A DNA stretch of 64,000 nucleotides from Bacillus altitudinis 41KF2b (GTDB lineage Bacteria; Bacillota; Bacilli; Bacillales; Bacillaceae). Shown piece by piece: positions 55,459-64,000 of the stretch. The DNA lies in the NCBI RefSeq assembly GCF_000691145.1, contig NZ_ASJC01000002.1, positions 1 to 64,000 of the forward strand. Reading direction: 5' to 3'. How positions within the stretch are numbered: the stretch's first letter is position 1; the number at the start of each line of letters is the position of its first letter. The notes under the pieces were generated by a model that had not been told where the DNA came from, ran no database searches, and saw only the letters and a list, made by a program, of their open reading frames with translations. The position numbers and the translations under genes are program-made.

Positions 55459-55467
55459 CATACGCTA
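55459..55467 (+). promoter_or_regulatory. sigma-K/E-type -10 element before tgl
   Basis: CATACGCTA matches CATANNNTA, the -10 shared by the mother-cell sigma factors. No clear -35 is seen. B. subtilis tgl is a sigma-K gene. Confidence 0.55.
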
Positions 55468-55490
55468 ATACAAAAGGGGGCGCTTTTCAT

Positions 55491-56231
55491 ATGATTATCC
55501 TTTCAGGACAGCCAGTGACAAATGAGCAGCTGGCATCGTTTCAGCTAGAAGGACAAAAGCGGATCATTTTGATGCAGTTACAAGCCTCAAATGATACGTT
55601 CCGTTATAGGCAGGCATCTGATTTGTTATTTGAGGTGACTTTACGATCGAATATCATGAATGCGGCAAGAGATTTGAACAAGAGCGGTGCCTCATTTGCT
55701 ATCTTTCAAAGGTCCCGTGCGAATGACGCCTATTGGCGTGTATCAGAGGCCGGAGCGTTAGAACTGCGCTATCAAGTCGAGCCATCTACAGGGATTAAAG
55801 ACATCTTTGAAAATGGCTCAAAATATGCCTTTGAATGTGCCACAGCGATTGTCATTGTGTTTTATATGGGAGTCTTGCAAACGGTAGGAGACGAGAAGTT
55901 CAATCGAAGACTTAGAAGTTTAACACTGTATGACTGGCACTATGATACATTGTCCATTTATACAGAGCGTGGAAATGATTTTATCTATGGGGATTGCCTA
56001 TATTTCGAGAATCCAGAGTTTAGCTATCAACAGTCTCAATGGCGCGGAGAAAATGTGATTTACTTAGGGGAAGATCAATATTATGGGCATGGGCTTGGGA
56101 TCTTAACAGCTGCAGAGATTATTGATAAATTAAATGCCAGAAGACGGCCAGGGGCGGTTCAGTCCGCTTATTTACTGCCGCAGACTACTAGGATGGATGT
56201 TATTTATCTCAGGCAAATGTTTGGTAGCTAA
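55491..56231 (+). CDS. tgl: spore protein-glutamine gamma-glutamyltransferase Tgl
   Basis: This 246-residue transglutaminase forms epsilon-(gamma-glutamyl)lysine links between spore coat proteins such as GerQ. Numbered from ATG 55491, the catalytic Cys is C116 in AFECATAI, with E115 beside it, E187 in QWRGENVIYLG and H200 in YYGHGLG, the same numbers as in the B. subtilis enzyme. GGGGGCGC precedes the start. It is a single gene, probably made in the mother cell late in sporulation. Confidence 0.96.
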   Translation: MIILSGQPVTNEQLASFQLEGQKRIILMQLQASNDTFRYRQASDLLFEVTLRSNIMNAARDLNKSGASFAIFQRSRANDAYWRVSEAGALELRYQVEPSTGIKDIFENGSKYAFECATAIVIVFYMGVLQTVGDEKFNRRLRSLTLYDWHYDTLSIYTERGNDFIYGDCLYFENPEFSYQQSQWRGENVIYLGEDQYYGHGLGILTAAEIIDKLNARRRPGAVQSAYLLPQTTRMDVIYLRQMFGS

Positions 56232-56273
56232 AAAGGGCCTCTTGTCTATAGGTTATGACAAGGGGCCTTTGTA
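56231..56273. terminator. terminator after tgl
   Basis: The long hairpin AAAGGGCCTCTTGTC..GACAAGGGGCCTTT overlaps the end of the convergent small gene. Confidence 0.85.
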
Positions 56274-56501
56274 TGCCTTGCGTTTGCGGTAATCATGGAG
56301 CGTGCCAAGCATTGTGTTTGCTAGGATTTCCATTTCTTCTAGATCGTTTCTTGTGACTGGAGGGTCGTGCTGATTCCATTTGACATAACGAACGAAATAG
56401 TAATGACGAATGGGGGTAAGGACGGCAGGGGAGTGCGGAAAATCATCAAATAGAAATTCAATTTGTCCTTTTTTCCGATATGAATGTTTTAAGATTTCCA
56501 T
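56253..56501 (-). CDS. small protein of unknown function
   Basis: This 82-residue protein has MEILKHSYRKKGQIEFLFDD, then FVRYVKWNQHDPPVTRNDLE and a basic end (DYRKRKAYKGP). No membrane segment. Its 3' end lies inside the tgl terminator hairpin. The start has no strong ribosome-binding site, only GATGG. Function unknown. Confidence 0.6.
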   Translation of the reverse strand: MEILKHSYRKKGQIEFLFDDFPHSPAVLTPIRHYYFVRYVKWNQHDPPVTRNDLEEMEILANTMLGTLHDYRKRKAYKGPLS

Positions 56502-56525
56502 CCTGTCACACCACCCATTATCAAA

Positions 56526-57557
56526 TTATTTCTGCGTGAGTTCATGCATGATCTCTTCAACGGTTAAAATCGAGAGAATGCGGCCAACCCCCTGACCTGC
56601 CCAAAGAGCCATTTGTTCTCGGTTTCCTGCAGCAGCTGCCGCTTTTCGCATCGGTGTTGTCCATACGTGCTGTATGGGATAAGGAAGAACCCGGTCTTCA
56701 TTTCGTCTTTCTTCCTCCATCCACTGATTGACAATACCTCTGGCTTTTTTTCCAGAGAAAAGCCGTGTCATCGCTGTTTCACTGCCTTCTGCCTGTAACA
56801 GCGCCTTTTTGTACACATCTGCCGCAGCACTTTCTTGACTCGCTAAAAATCGTGTCCCTATTTGAACCGCATCCGCTCCAAGTGCTAGTGCTGCTTTCAT
56901 AGTGGTCCGGTCTGTGATCCCTCCAGCGGCGATCAATGGGATATGACAGACGGATCTGACATCACTGATCAGGGAGAAAAGTCCCTGCAGAGCATCTCCC
57001 TTTGAAGGTAAGAAGGTGCCTCGGTGCCCTCCTGCTTCACTTCCCTGCAGGACAACGGCATCCATTCCTTTTTCTTCTAAAAGTAGTGCTTCTTCTTTTG
57101 TTGTAGCTGTTCCGATGAGAAAGATCCCCTTTTGTTTCAGGTGATGAATTGTTTGTTCGTTTGGACAGGCAAATGTAAACGACACAGCTGGGACTTCTTC
57201 TTCTTGAAGAATCTTGATTTTTTGTTCATAGTCCTTCCATAATTCTTCTTCTCTAGGGATCATCTGTGCTTCTTGTATGACAGGCAGCCGGTCTGTCCAA
57301 AATGATACATCTTCTGTTTTCGTTTCTGAAATGGGTTCAGGGACAAACACATTCACTTGAAATGGACGAGATGTCAGCTGTTTGACCTGTCTGATTTGCT
57401 GCCTCATCTTTTCTGGCTGTACATAACCACTTGCTAAGCTACCGAGACCGCCATATTGTGAAACAGCGGCGACAAGCTGCGGCGTCACCGCTCCTCCTGC
57501 CATTGGTGCTTGGATGATGCCATGTTCAATTTGAAGTAACGCTGTGAATTCTCCCAT
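56526..57557 (-). CDS. nitronate monooxygenase (NMO/2-nitropropane dioxygenase family)
   Basis: This 343-residue FMN-dependent TIM-barrel enzyme has an N-terminal IIQAPMAGGAVTPQLVAAVS, VVLQGSEAGGHRG near residue 170 (with the conserved His), PLIAAGGITDR near 210 and the FMN phosphate loop GADAVQIGTRFLAS near 228. It oxidises alkyl nitronates, such as propionate 3-nitronate, to the aldehyde and nitrite. GGGGAGAAG precedes the start. It lies 14 bases after yugU and is likely cotranscribed. Confidence 0.9.
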   Translation of the reverse strand: MGEFTALLQIEHGIIQAPMAGGAVTPQLVAAVSQYGGLGSLASGYVQPEKMRQQIRQVKQLTSRPFQVNVFVPEPISETKTEDVSFWTDRLPVIQEAQMIPREEELWKDYEQKIKILQEEEVPAVSFTFACPNEQTIHHLKQKGIFLIGTATTKEEALLLEEKGMDAVVLQGSEAGGHRGTFLPSKGDALQGLFSLISDVRSVCHIPLIAAGGITDRTTMKAALALGADAVQIGTRFLASQESAAADVYKKALLQAEGSETAMTRLFSGKKARGIVNQWMEEERRNEDRVLPYPIQHVWTTPMRKAAAAAGNREQMALWAGQGVGRILSILTVEEIMHELTQK

Positions 57558-57571
57558 CTTCTCCCCGCTCC

Positions 57572-57973
57572 TTACTCGTTAGTTGACACCTGTATATAAA
57601 AGTGACGATGTCTCGGTCCGTCAAACTCACAAAAATAGATTCCCTGCCACGTTCCAAGCACAAGATCACCATGATGGACAAGAACGTGCTGAGATGCCCC
57701 CACATAACTAGCTTTCATGTGTGCTGCTGTGTTGCCTTCCATATGACGATCTTTTGGATGTTCCCACGGAAAGACTTCGTCAAGCCGGCGCAGCATATCT
57801 CGTTTGACGTCTGGGTCGGCATTTTCATTAATGGTGATTCCAGCCGTCGTATGTGGACAATAGACCATAACCGTTCCGTTTTGAATCCCAGTTTCCCGGA
57901 CATATTGCTGAACTTCATGGGTAATGTCTATCATGTCATCGTGTTTGTCTGTTTGTACGTTGATTTTTTTCAT
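57572..57973 (-). CDS. yugU: YjbQ/UPF0047 family protein YugU
   Basis: This 133-residue protein has the family motifs VMVYCPHTTAGITINENADP, HMEGNTAAHMKASYVGASQH and LVLGTWQGIYFCEFDG. Conserved histidines form a metal-like site in known structures. Some relatives show weak thiamine-phosphate synthase activity. The ATG at 57973 follows AAAAGGAG; the frame to 57994 has no better site. Synteny with tgl matches B. subtilis. Confidence 0.92.
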   Translation of the reverse strand: MKKINVQTDKHDDMIDITHEVQQYVRETGIQNGTVMVYCPHTTAGITINENADPDVKRDMLRRLDEVFPWEHPKDRHMEGNTAAHMKASYVGASQHVLVHHGDLVLGTWQGIYFCEFDGPRHRHFYIQVSTNE

Positions 57974-58077
57974 TTCTCTGCTCCTTTTGATCATGTCTAT
58001 AAAACCATACCCTTTTTATGTGAAACCAATCACTGCCGGTTGGCAGAAACAAATCTTCTTACCTAAAGTTTACCAAG

Positions 58078-58112
58078 CAAAAAAACCTCGTCAATAGCTC
58101 CGAGGTTTTTAG
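58078..58112 (-). terminator. terminator after yugS
   Basis: The hairpin AACCTCG..CGAGGTT with T runs overlaps the 3' end of yugS. Confidence 0.8.
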
Positions 58113-59401
58113 GAAAAGTGAACCTTTTTTACTTCTATGGTTCGAATATGATGATCTTCTGCATCGACAATTTTAAATTCACAGCCTTCTGCTTCAATGA
58201 TATCTCCAATGTCAAAATCAATTTTATGCGTCATCATCCACCCTGCAATTGTATCAACATCATCATTTTCAATCGCTAAATCCAATAAATCATTTACTTC
58301 ATCGATCAAGGCTTTCCCATCCATCACATAATGAAAGTCACCTTTTTTCACAATATGAGGGGTTTCATCTTGATCATATTCGTCCCGAATCTCCCCCACA
58401 ATTTCTTCTAATATGTCTTCAACTGTGACGAGACCTGCTGTTCCGCCGTATTCATCTACAAGCACCGACATATGAATCCGTTCCTTTTGCATCAAAATCA
58501 GCAGTTCTTGAACCGGTGTACTTTCAATGACACGAATAACAGGGCGCATTAAGTCTTCAATGGACACCTCTTGATTGAGAAAACTTGCTTTAAATACGTC
58601 TTTGCTATTGATCACACCAATGACATGATCTTTATCTTCTTTAATGACAGGATAACGGGTATACCTTTCGTTCAGCATATAATGCGTCACGTCTTCCAGG
58701 CTCTGTTCAATTTCAATGGCAGAGATTTCTGTGCGCGGGATCATGATCTCTCTCGCCACTCGGTTATCAAATTCAAATATTTTATTGACATATTTGTATT
58801 CAGATTGGTTGATCTCGCCCTTTTCGTAGCTTTCAGAAAGGATGAGACGCAATTCTTCCTCACTGATCGCCACTTCATGTTCTTTGACAGAATGAAAACC
58901 AAATAATTTCACAATGCCTCGTGCAGCCCCATTTAATGCTTTAATAAACGGGTACATGACTTTATAGAAAAAAATAAGAGGTTTTGCCGTCACAAGACTG
59001 ACGGCTTCTGCCTTTTGAATGGCAATCGTTTTGGGAGCAAGTTCCCCAACGACAACATGCAAAAACGTAATGATCACAAAGGCAATGATAAACGATATGA
59101 TGTCTGTCAAAGCGGAATGAAGCCCTGCCTTTTCAAAAAGCGGATGCAGGAAATGTTCCACTGTTGGCTCCCCTAACCACCCTAAGCCTAATGCCGTGAT
59201 GGTAATACCAAGCTGACAGGCAGATAAATATTCATCAAGGTTGGTTGTCAGTTTTTGAACATGAATGGCTCTCTTATCACCGCTTTCAATCAGCTGATTG
59301 ATTTTTGAGCCTCTAATTTTCACAATCGCAAATTCAGTGACAACAAAAAATGCTGTCGCAGCAATGAGTAATAGGACTAAAAATACGTTTAAAATATACA
59401 A
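58109..59401 (-). CDS. yugS: CNNM/HlyC-CorC family membrane protein YugS
   Basis: This 430-residue protein has an N-terminal DUF21/CNNM transmembrane domain (about 1-195; FFVVTEFAIVKIRGSKINQL, GWLGEPTVEHFL), two CBS domains (about 205-330; MIPRTEISAIEIEQSLEDV, KDVFKASFLNQEV) and a C-terminal CorC_HlyC domain (340-428). Relatives move or sense magnesium and other divalent ions. The start is a TTG in the T run of a hairpin; AGGAGG lies 33 bases upstream on the far side of that hairpin. It follows yugP by 48 bases. Confidence 0.9.
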   Translation of the reverse strand: MYILNVFLVLLLIAATAFFVVTEFAIVKIRGSKINQLIESGDKRAIHVQKLTTNLDEYLSACQLGITITALGLGWLGEPTVEHFLHPLFEKAGLHSALTDIISFIIAFVIITFLHVVVGELAPKTIAIQKAEAVSLVTAKPLIFFYKVMYPFIKALNGAARGIVKLFGFHSVKEHEVAISEEELRLILSESYEKGEINQSEYKYVNKIFEFDNRVAREIMIPRTEISAIEIEQSLEDVTHYMLNERYTRYPVIKEDKDHVIGVINSKDVFKASFLNQEVSIEDLMRPVIRVIESTPVQELLILMQKERIHMSVLVDEYGGTAGLVTVEDILEEIVGEIRDEYDQDETPHIVKKGDFHYVMDGKALIDEVNDLLDLAIENDDVDTIAGWMMTHKIDFDIGDIIEAEGCEFKIVDAEDHHIRTIEVKKVHFS

Positions 59402-59406
59402 AAAAA

Positions 59407-59439
59407 CCCTTACCTAACACGGGTAAGGGCTCACCTCCT
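59407..59439 (-). promoter_or_regulatory. hairpin between ribosome-binding site and start codon of yugS
   Basis: On the minus strand AGGAGG (59434-59439) is followed by TGAG, the stem CCCTTACC/GGTAAGGG (59407-59429), then seven T and the TTG start codon (59399-59401). The stem plus T run is also a possible intrinsic terminator for yugP. Confidence 0.65.
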
Positions 59440-59449
59440 CTGGCGTCAA

Positions 59450-60133
59450 TTAATCATTACGGCCATTTAGGAAGATCATTACAAAACGGAGCAATTCAAA
59501 CAGGGAGACAAGGGCCGCTGCTACGTAAGTAAGAGCTGCAGCATTTAACACCTTGTTCACGCCTCTTTCTTCACTGCTTCTAATGATTCCTTCTGAAACA
59601 ATGATATTCTTTGCACGAGAACTTGCGTTAAACTCAACAGGCAATGTCACTAGCTGAAAGAACACAGCAGCTGAGAACAGAACGATCCCAAGCCCGATTA
59701 AGTTAAGGCTGCCGAGCAATAATCCACCTAGGAAAAGAAGCGGGGCAACACCAGATGCAAAGTTCACGACAGGGAAGATCTTATGTCTCAAGACAAGCGC
59801 ACCATAGGATTCCTGATGCTGCAAGGCATGTCCAACCTCGTGTGATGCGACTGAAATGGCCGAAATGGAATGGCCATAATACACTGGTTCAGATAAACGA
59901 ACCACACGCTGCGTCGGGTCGTAATGATCAGTCAAAGTTCCTCTTACCGGTTCAACGGGTACGTCGTATAACCCGTTGCGATCTAAAATATATCGAGCGG
60001 TTTCAGCACCTGTTTTCATACTGGCAGCTTCAACCTTTGAATACTTTTCAAAATTATTCTTTACTTTAAATTGTGCCCAAAAAGACAATCCCAATGCGGC
60101 AAATGTTAAAAAATAAAAAAACAGCATGCTCAT
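59450..60133 (-). CDS. yugP: zinc metallopeptidase YugP
   Basis: This 227-residue membrane peptidase has TM1 (about 3-20), then the soluble part with the zinc motif HEVGHALQH near residue 93 (HExxH). Three further helices follow (about 120-165 and 200-222), with NASSRAKNIIVSEGII between them. Substrate unknown. It is upstream of yugS, as in B. subtilis. Confidence 0.92.
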   Translation of the reverse strand: MSMLFFYFLTFAALGLSFWAQFKVKNNFEKYSKVEAASMKTGAETARYILDRNGLYDVPVEPVRGTLTDHYDPTQRVVRLSEPVYYGHSISAISVASHEVGHALQHQESYGALVLRHKIFPVVNFASGVAPLLFLGGLLLGSLNLIGLGIVLFSAAVFFQLVTLPVEFNASSRAKNIIVSEGIIRSSEERGVNKVLNAAALTYVAAALVSLFELLRFVMIFLNGRND

Positions 60134-60205
60134 CAGCTTCCTTTTTATTTTATATATTTATTTACAATTTTAATGACTTTTATGTAACGTGTACAGCAAA
60201 AAGCA

Positions 60206-60430
60206 CTAGGTCTTTTTAAGGGGAATCACTACACCAATGAAAAAGAAGAACATTCCGATGCATGCTGTATAAAATGTCACCGTTCCATATAGGTCTTGAA
60301 AAAAACGAAGCCACGAGAAATCATTCATGAAATGGTTCACCGCATTTAAATCAAACACGAGTAAAATCACCGCAGATGATAAAAAGTGGGCGCCGATAAA
60401 AAGAAGTACGGTCTTTTGAACAAACGACAT
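60206..60430 (-). CDS. small membrane protein, unknown
   Basis: This protein of about 74 residues has two helices (about 6-26 and 48-70): QKTVLLFIGAHFLSSAVILL and VTFYTACIGMFFFFIGVVIP. AAGGAGGG lies eight bases before the ATG at 60430; an ATG at 60436 is too close to that site. It is divergent from yugO. Not recognised. Confidence 0.65.
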   Translation of the reverse strand: MSFVQKTVLLFIGAHFLSSAVILLVFDLNAVNHFMNDFSWLRFFQDLYGTVTFYTACIGMFFFFIGVVIPLKKT

Positions 60431-60556
60431 TCGCATTCCCTCCTTCTTCTCTCTTATTTTAAGATATGGGTTCTATTTCAATACATGACGATGATGAAAA
60501 ATTGTTTCCTAATCGGGCATACTGACATTAGCAGTCTCCCTGAAAGGACGAGTTCG

Positions 60557-61543
60557 ATGAAATCAAACCGTATCTTCATTGCCTGGCTAAGATGGCCTCT
60601 TTACGTTCGCATTGCGATCATCATCTGTTTCTTGCTTCTCTTTTTTGGACAATTAATCGTCATACTTGAACCAAAGCAGTATCATACGATCTTTGATGGG
60701 ATCTGGTGGGCGCTCATTACAGTTTCTACTGTGGGATACGGTGATTTTGTGCCGCAAACCATGCCTGGGCAAGTAGCAGGAATGGCGCTTATTTTGATCG
60801 GCGCCAGCTTTGTCACTGCATATTTCGCCACACTTGCTGCCGCCGTATTTAGCAAACAACACCAGTATGTAGAGGGGAAGGTGGCTTTCAAGGGGAAGGG
60901 ACATCTCATCATTGTCGGCTGGAATGAGAAAACGAACAAACTGCTTCAATCGTTTCAAACCATTGATCCCGCCATGCCGATTGTACTCATTGATGATTCC
61001 TTAAAGGAAGGACCTCTTTTAGAGAATGTCCATTTTATTAAAGGCCATGGTACAGAGGATGCCACACTTCGCAGAGCAAATATTATGAGTGCTGATACAT
61101 TGATGATTACCGCCGACCAGCATGAAAATGAAGTGACGGCTGATATGCAGAGTGTCTTAACCTTGCTTGCGGCAAAAGGATTAAATCCTTCGTTATATTG
61201 TTTAATTGAAATTTTAACCGACCGCTATGTGAAAAATGCTGAGCGGGCTGGAGCCAATCAAGTCATCCATACTTCTGATGCCGTGAATCATTTAATGGTG
61301 GAGCATTTTCTTTTAAAAGAACAGCTCATGGCGTTAAAAATAAAAAGAAACATGACCCTCCATAAACAGATCACCATCATTCCAGTACCGGCTTCATTAG
61401 CTGGAGAGACATTCTTAACGGCACTTCATCATTTTCTAGAGCATCATGTGATCATTGTAGGGGTACAAAAAAAAGAAGGACCCATGATGAATCCTCCTTT
61501 TGGGTATGAGCTTCATCCAGAGGATGAGCTGATCAGCTTTTAA
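60557..61543 (+). CDS. yugO: potassium channel YugO
   Basis: This 328-residue two-helix potassium channel subunit has TM1 (about 16-37), the pore with selectivity filter TVSTVGYGDF, TM2 (about 72-97) and an RCK/TrkA-N domain (about 110-250; HLIIVGWNEKTNKLLQSF, HFIKGHGTEDATLRRA). In B. subtilis YugO releases potassium during biofilm signalling. The ATG at 60557 follows GAAAGGACG and gives a protein colinear with YugO; longer readings have no site. It overlaps the yugN end by 4 bases on the other strand. Confidence 0.95.
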   Translation: MKSNRIFIAWLRWPLYVRIAIIICFLLLFFGQLIVILEPKQYHTIFDGIWWALITVSTVGYGDFVPQTMPGQVAGMALILIGASFVTAYFATLAAAVFSKQHQYVEGKVAFKGKGHLIIVGWNEKTNKLLQSFQTIDPAMPIVLIDDSLKEGPLLENVHFIKGHGTEDATLRRANIMSADTLMITADQHENEVTADMQSVLTLLAAKGLNPSLYCLIEILTDRYVKNAERAGANQVIHTSDAVNHLMVEHFLLKEQLMALKIKRNMTLHKQITIIPVPASLAGETFLTALHHFLEHHVIIVGVQKKEGPMMNPPFGYELHPEDELISF

Positions 61544-61941
61544 AGCAGTACATCTTCTAATTCTTTGACGAGTGAAAAGCCAATTTCGGCATAAGCCTTT
61601 GACACATCTCCGTCTTTCTCTTTCGGTTCTTGGAATTGGTTAAAAGATGCCCCTACATTTCCAACCATCGCATGGTCATCTAATTTATCTTGATAGACAT
61701 GCTTTAAGAGAAATGGATGTCCCATTTTCACCACAACGCCTGGCTGATCCAGCTGTCCTTTCTCGGCTGTAAACGGAACTCTGAGAAAGGTATAGCCGTC
61801 ACGGTTGTCAATTTTATAATCAAAATATCCATGATCATAATCCCAATTCCCATTAATGACATATCCGAGCGGCTTCATGTTTTCTTCTAAATGGTACAGT
61901 GAAAAGCTTTCACCAGTCAGCCTAGATGGTACATGAATCAT
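61540..61941 (-). CDS. yugN: YugN-like protein
   Basis: This 133-residue cytosolic protein has PSRLTGESFSLYHLEENMKP, WDYDHGYFDYKIDNRDGY and GHPFLLKHVYQDKLDDHA. It is the YugN family, of known fold class but unknown function, next to yugO as in B. subtilis. The ATG at 61941 follows AGGAGGG; the frame reaches 61992 but that part overlaps the next gene. Confidence 0.9.
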   Translation of the reverse strand: MIHVPSRLTGESFSLYHLEENMKPLGYVINGNWDYDHGYFDYKIDNRDGYTFLRVPFTAEKGQLDQPGVVVKMGHPFLLKHVYQDKLDDHAMVGNVGASFNQFQEPKEKDGDVSKAYAEIGFSLVKELEDVLL

Positions 61942-61970
61942 ACAGAACCCTCCTTTTTGTATAGGGTTCG

Positions 61971-62189
61971 TTAAAGAGAGGAATTCATACATTTGCCTTT
62001 CGTGATTTGCACATTGTTTGTAAAAGCAGCATCAAATAAGCTTTGGCTGGATAATGCATTTGTCTGGTTCGCACTGCCCGCTCCAGATGTTTCTTTCGTA
62101 GCACTCATTGGACAAATCCGCCCAACATTCCCAAAGTTAACGATGGCCTGCCCGGAAATGTCATGGATATAAATATGATTTGTTCTCAT
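61971..62189 (-). CDS. GerPA/GerPF family-like spore protein
   Basis: This 72-residue protein has GQAIVNFGNVGRICPMSATK, then ETSGAGSANQTNA. The NFG...P.S.TK..SGAGS pattern is that of GerPA/GerPF spore proteins, which help germinants pass the coat. The ATG at 62189 follows GGAGGAGG; an ATG at 62210 lies before that site. No sigma-K promoter was found. Confidence 0.65.
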   Translation of the reverse strand: MRTNHIYIHDISGQAIVNFGNVGRICPMSATKETSGAGSANQTNALSSQSLFDAAFTNNVQITKGKCMNSSL

Positions 62190-62270
62190 CGCTTCATCAA
62201 CCTCCTCCATTGATTATTCTATGTATAGAGCTTAGGGAGGCTTGCACTGACACCATGAGAACATAAAAAA

Positions 62271-62500
62271 AGGCACACCTTATGCAAAGATGTGCCTTAG
62301 CGTGTAGACAAACCCTCGCATTCGTTGTCAGTCCTGCGCACTGGTGCTCACGAATGTCAAATTCGCTCCGCTCCAGTACTCGTCCTTCCTAGACTTCAAA
62401 GGTTTTCTATCACGCTAAAAAGAAGACAAAGGGCTAAAATACAGTTCATTTTAGCCCTTTGTCAACAATCTGAGGCACACCTTATGAAAAGATGTGCCTT
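62271..62500. repeat. 174-bp structured repeat (copy B) between duplicated terminators
   Basis: Two copies of a 28-bp terminator hairpin (AGGCACACCTTATG..GATGTGCCTT; 62271-62298 and 62473-62500, one difference) flank a 174-bp element (62299-62472). It reads on the plus strand AGCGTGTAGACAAACCCTCG ... GGTTTTCTATCACGCT, then GACAAAGGGCTAAAAT..ATTTTAGCCCTTTGTC. The inner part can fold with AGCGTG/CACGCT closing, and ACTGG..CCAGT with CGAAT/ATTCG inside. It lies after pgi, opposite in orientation to that gene. Confidence 0.88.
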
Positions 62501-62506
62501 TTATTC

Positions 62507-63862
62507 TTATGATTGTTTGAGACGGCTCTCAAGTTCTGCCTTTTTCTCTTCGAAGCCCGGTTTTCCTAATAAAGCAAACATGTTCACTTTATACGCTTCT
62601 ACTCCAGGTTGGTCGAATGGATTGACGCCTAGTAAATACCCAGACATCGCACATGCTTTTTCGAAGAAGTACACGAGATATCCGAATGTATAAGCATCCA
62701 TTTCAGGAATCGTCACAATCAGGTTCGGTACTTTCCCATCAGTATGAGCAAGCATTGTGCCTTCAAATGCTTTTTTATTGACGAAATCAACCGTTTTTCC
62801 TGCAAGATAGTTTAACCCATCAAGGTCTTGTTCTTCTGCTTCGATGACAAGTTCATGTCGTGGCTTGTCTACATTCACGATGGTTTCAAACAAGTCTCTT
62901 CTTCCTTCTTGTACATATTGACCAAGTGAATGAAGATCCGTTGAGAAGTTGGCAGATGAAGGATAGATTCCTTTTTCATCTTTCCCCTCACTTTCACCGA
63001 ATAACTGCTTCCACCATTCTGCAAAGTATTGTAATCCTGGCTCATAGTTAATCAGCATTTCAATTGTCCGTCCTTTATTGTAAAGAACATTACGAACAAC
63101 CGCATATTGATAAGCCGCATTTTCTGAGAGCTCAGATGAAGCGAAGTCTTCACTTGCTTTCGCAGCACCTTCCATCATTTGATCAATGTCTGCACCGCTT
63201 ACAGCGATTGGCAATAGACCAACTGCTGTTAAGACGGAATAGCGTCCGCCGACGTCATCAGGGATGATAAATGATTCATAGCCTTCTTCAGTTGCTAATG
63301 TTTTGAGTGCCCCGCGTGCCTTGTCAGTTGTCGCATAGATGCGTTTTTTCGCTTCTTCAGCACCATATTTTTCGATAAGGAGCTTTTTAAAGATACGGAA
63401 CGCAATGGCTGGCTCTGTTGTTGTACCAGATTTTGAAATCACGTTAATGGAGAAATCGGCATCTTCTAGCAGATCCATTACATCTGTTAAATAAGAAGAA
63501 CTGATGTTGTTTCCAATAAAGATGATTTGCGGTGTTTTGCGTTTGCCTTTTGGCAAAGTATTATAGAAAGAATGGTTTAAAAACTCAATGGCCGCACGTG
63601 CCCCAAGATAAGATCCACCAATTCCAACAACGAGTAATACATCAGAATCAGATTTAATCTTTTCAGCACTTTTTTGAATGCGGGCAAATTCTTCGCGATC
63701 ATATTGCTTCGGTAAGTCAACCCAGCCTAAATAATCACTGCCAGCACCCGTTTGTTCATGAATATTATGATGGGCCACCTTCACAAAATCTTTTAAATAT
63801 GTAAGCTCATGTTCTTGAAAGAAAGGTAACGCTTTCGAGTAGTCAAATTGAATATGTGTCAT
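62507..63862 (-). CDS. pgi: glucose-6-phosphate isomerase Pgi
   Basis: This 451-residue glycolytic enzyme interconverts glucose 6-phosphate and fructose 6-phosphate. Visible marks are [58 protein letters not shown] with the catalytic Glu, and [12 protein letters not shown] with the active-site Lys. The ATG at 63862 follows GGAGGGC and gives the known [12 protein letters not shown] beginning. Its terminator has been duplicated around a repeat element. Confidence 0.97.
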   Translation of the reverse strand: MTHIQFDYSKALPFFQEHELTYLKDFVKVAHHNIHEQTGAGSDYLGWVDLPKQYDREEFARIQKSAEKIKSDSDVLLVVGIGGSYLGARAAIEFLNHSFYNTLPKGKRKTPQIIFIGNNISSSYLTDVMDLLEDADFSINVISKSGTTTEPAIAFRIFKKLLIEKYGAEEAKKRIYATTDKARGALKTLATEEGYESFIIPDDVGGRYSVLTAVGLLPIAVSGADIDQMMEGAAKASEDFASSELSENAAYQYAVVRNVLYNKGRTIEMLINYEPGLQYFAEWWKQLFGESEGKDEKGIYPSSANFSTDLHSLGQYVQEGRRDLFETIVNVDKPRHELVIEAEEQDLDGLNYLAGKTVDFVNKKAFEGTMLAHTDGKVPNLIVTIPEMDAYTFGYLVYFFEKACAMSGYLLGVNPFDQPGVEAYKVNMFALLGKPGFEEKKAELESRLKQS

Positions 63863-63943
63863 CGCTTGTAAGCCCTCCATTACGTTAGTTCTGTCCCTTT
63901 CACTTTAGCGGAACTAGCTATTGAAATCAAGTGATCGTCATTG

Positions 63944-63982
63944 ATGCAGCAAAAAGCCGCTCCTCATGAAGAGAAGCGGCCA
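63944..63982 (-). terminator. terminator of a gene right of the window
   Basis: On the minus strand GCCGCTTCTC-TTCATGAG-GAGCGGC is followed by TTTTTGC. A minus-strand gene probably ends at TAA 63989-63991, with only its last codons in the window; in B. subtilis this would be yugK. Confidence 0.7.
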
Positions 63983-64000
63983 TCCAAATTATAGAGAAGC

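Overview
The window is low-GC Bacillus chromosome, most likely from the B. pumilus group (B. pumilus, B. safensis or B. altitudinis). The evidence is strong AAAGGAGG-type ribosome-binding sites, protein sequences very close to but distinct from B. subtilis, and gene order that follows the yua, yub and yug regions of B. subtilis. No identification could be run, so the species is an inference.

Layout. (1) Positions 1-200 hold two tandem rRNA-type promoters and the start of a 16S leader on the minus strand, so an rRNA operon lies just left of the window. (2) Positions 230-11300 are a host block: a TPP riboswitch and thiT, a GNAT acetyltransferase, an inserted trio (XRE-DUF1232 regulator plus two FtsW/RodA paralogues), nfeD2-floT behind a sigma-W promoter, a DinB-like gene, and the choline-to-glycine-betaine genes gbsA-gbsB with their regulator gbsR. 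A tRNA-Ala(GGC) follows. (3) Positions 12052-39869 are a PBSX-type phage-like element, almost all on the minus strand. Read from its control region leftward it has: repressor and Cro-like pair, small early genes, a RusA-like protein, xtrA, the sigma-like xpf, terminase, portal, protease/scaffold, capsid, connectors, sheath, tube, tail chaperones with a -1 frameshift site, tape measure, baseplate, three related tail fibres, holins and amidase. It has no integrase, no replication genes and no immA-like protease. A small holin-like toxin gene and an apparent antisense RNA sit between the tail-tube and tail-chaperone genes. (4) Positions 40100-46670 hold two small secreted proteins, a lone bioB behind a BirA operator, uppP, yubA, a DoxX-like gene, a yulF-like oxidoreductase and a DJ-1/PfpI protein. 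(5) Positions 46716-56231 hold four tandem chemoreceptors and the spore transglutaminase tgl. (6) Positions 56253-63862 are the yug block: nitronate monooxygenase, yugU, yugS, yugP, the potassium channel yugO, yugN, a GerPA/PF-like gene and pgi.

How it works together. The phage-like element looks domesticated: it can build a contractile-tail particle with a head and lyse the cell, but carries nothing visible for its own replication or integration. The tail-fibre region has been amplified, which suggests selection on target range. The most unusual signals are a 174-bp structured element found twice, each time between two copies of the local transcription terminator; the toxin/antitoxin locus inside the late phage operon; a probable CTG start for the tape-measure gene; and a hairpin separating the ribosome-binding site from the start codon of yugS.
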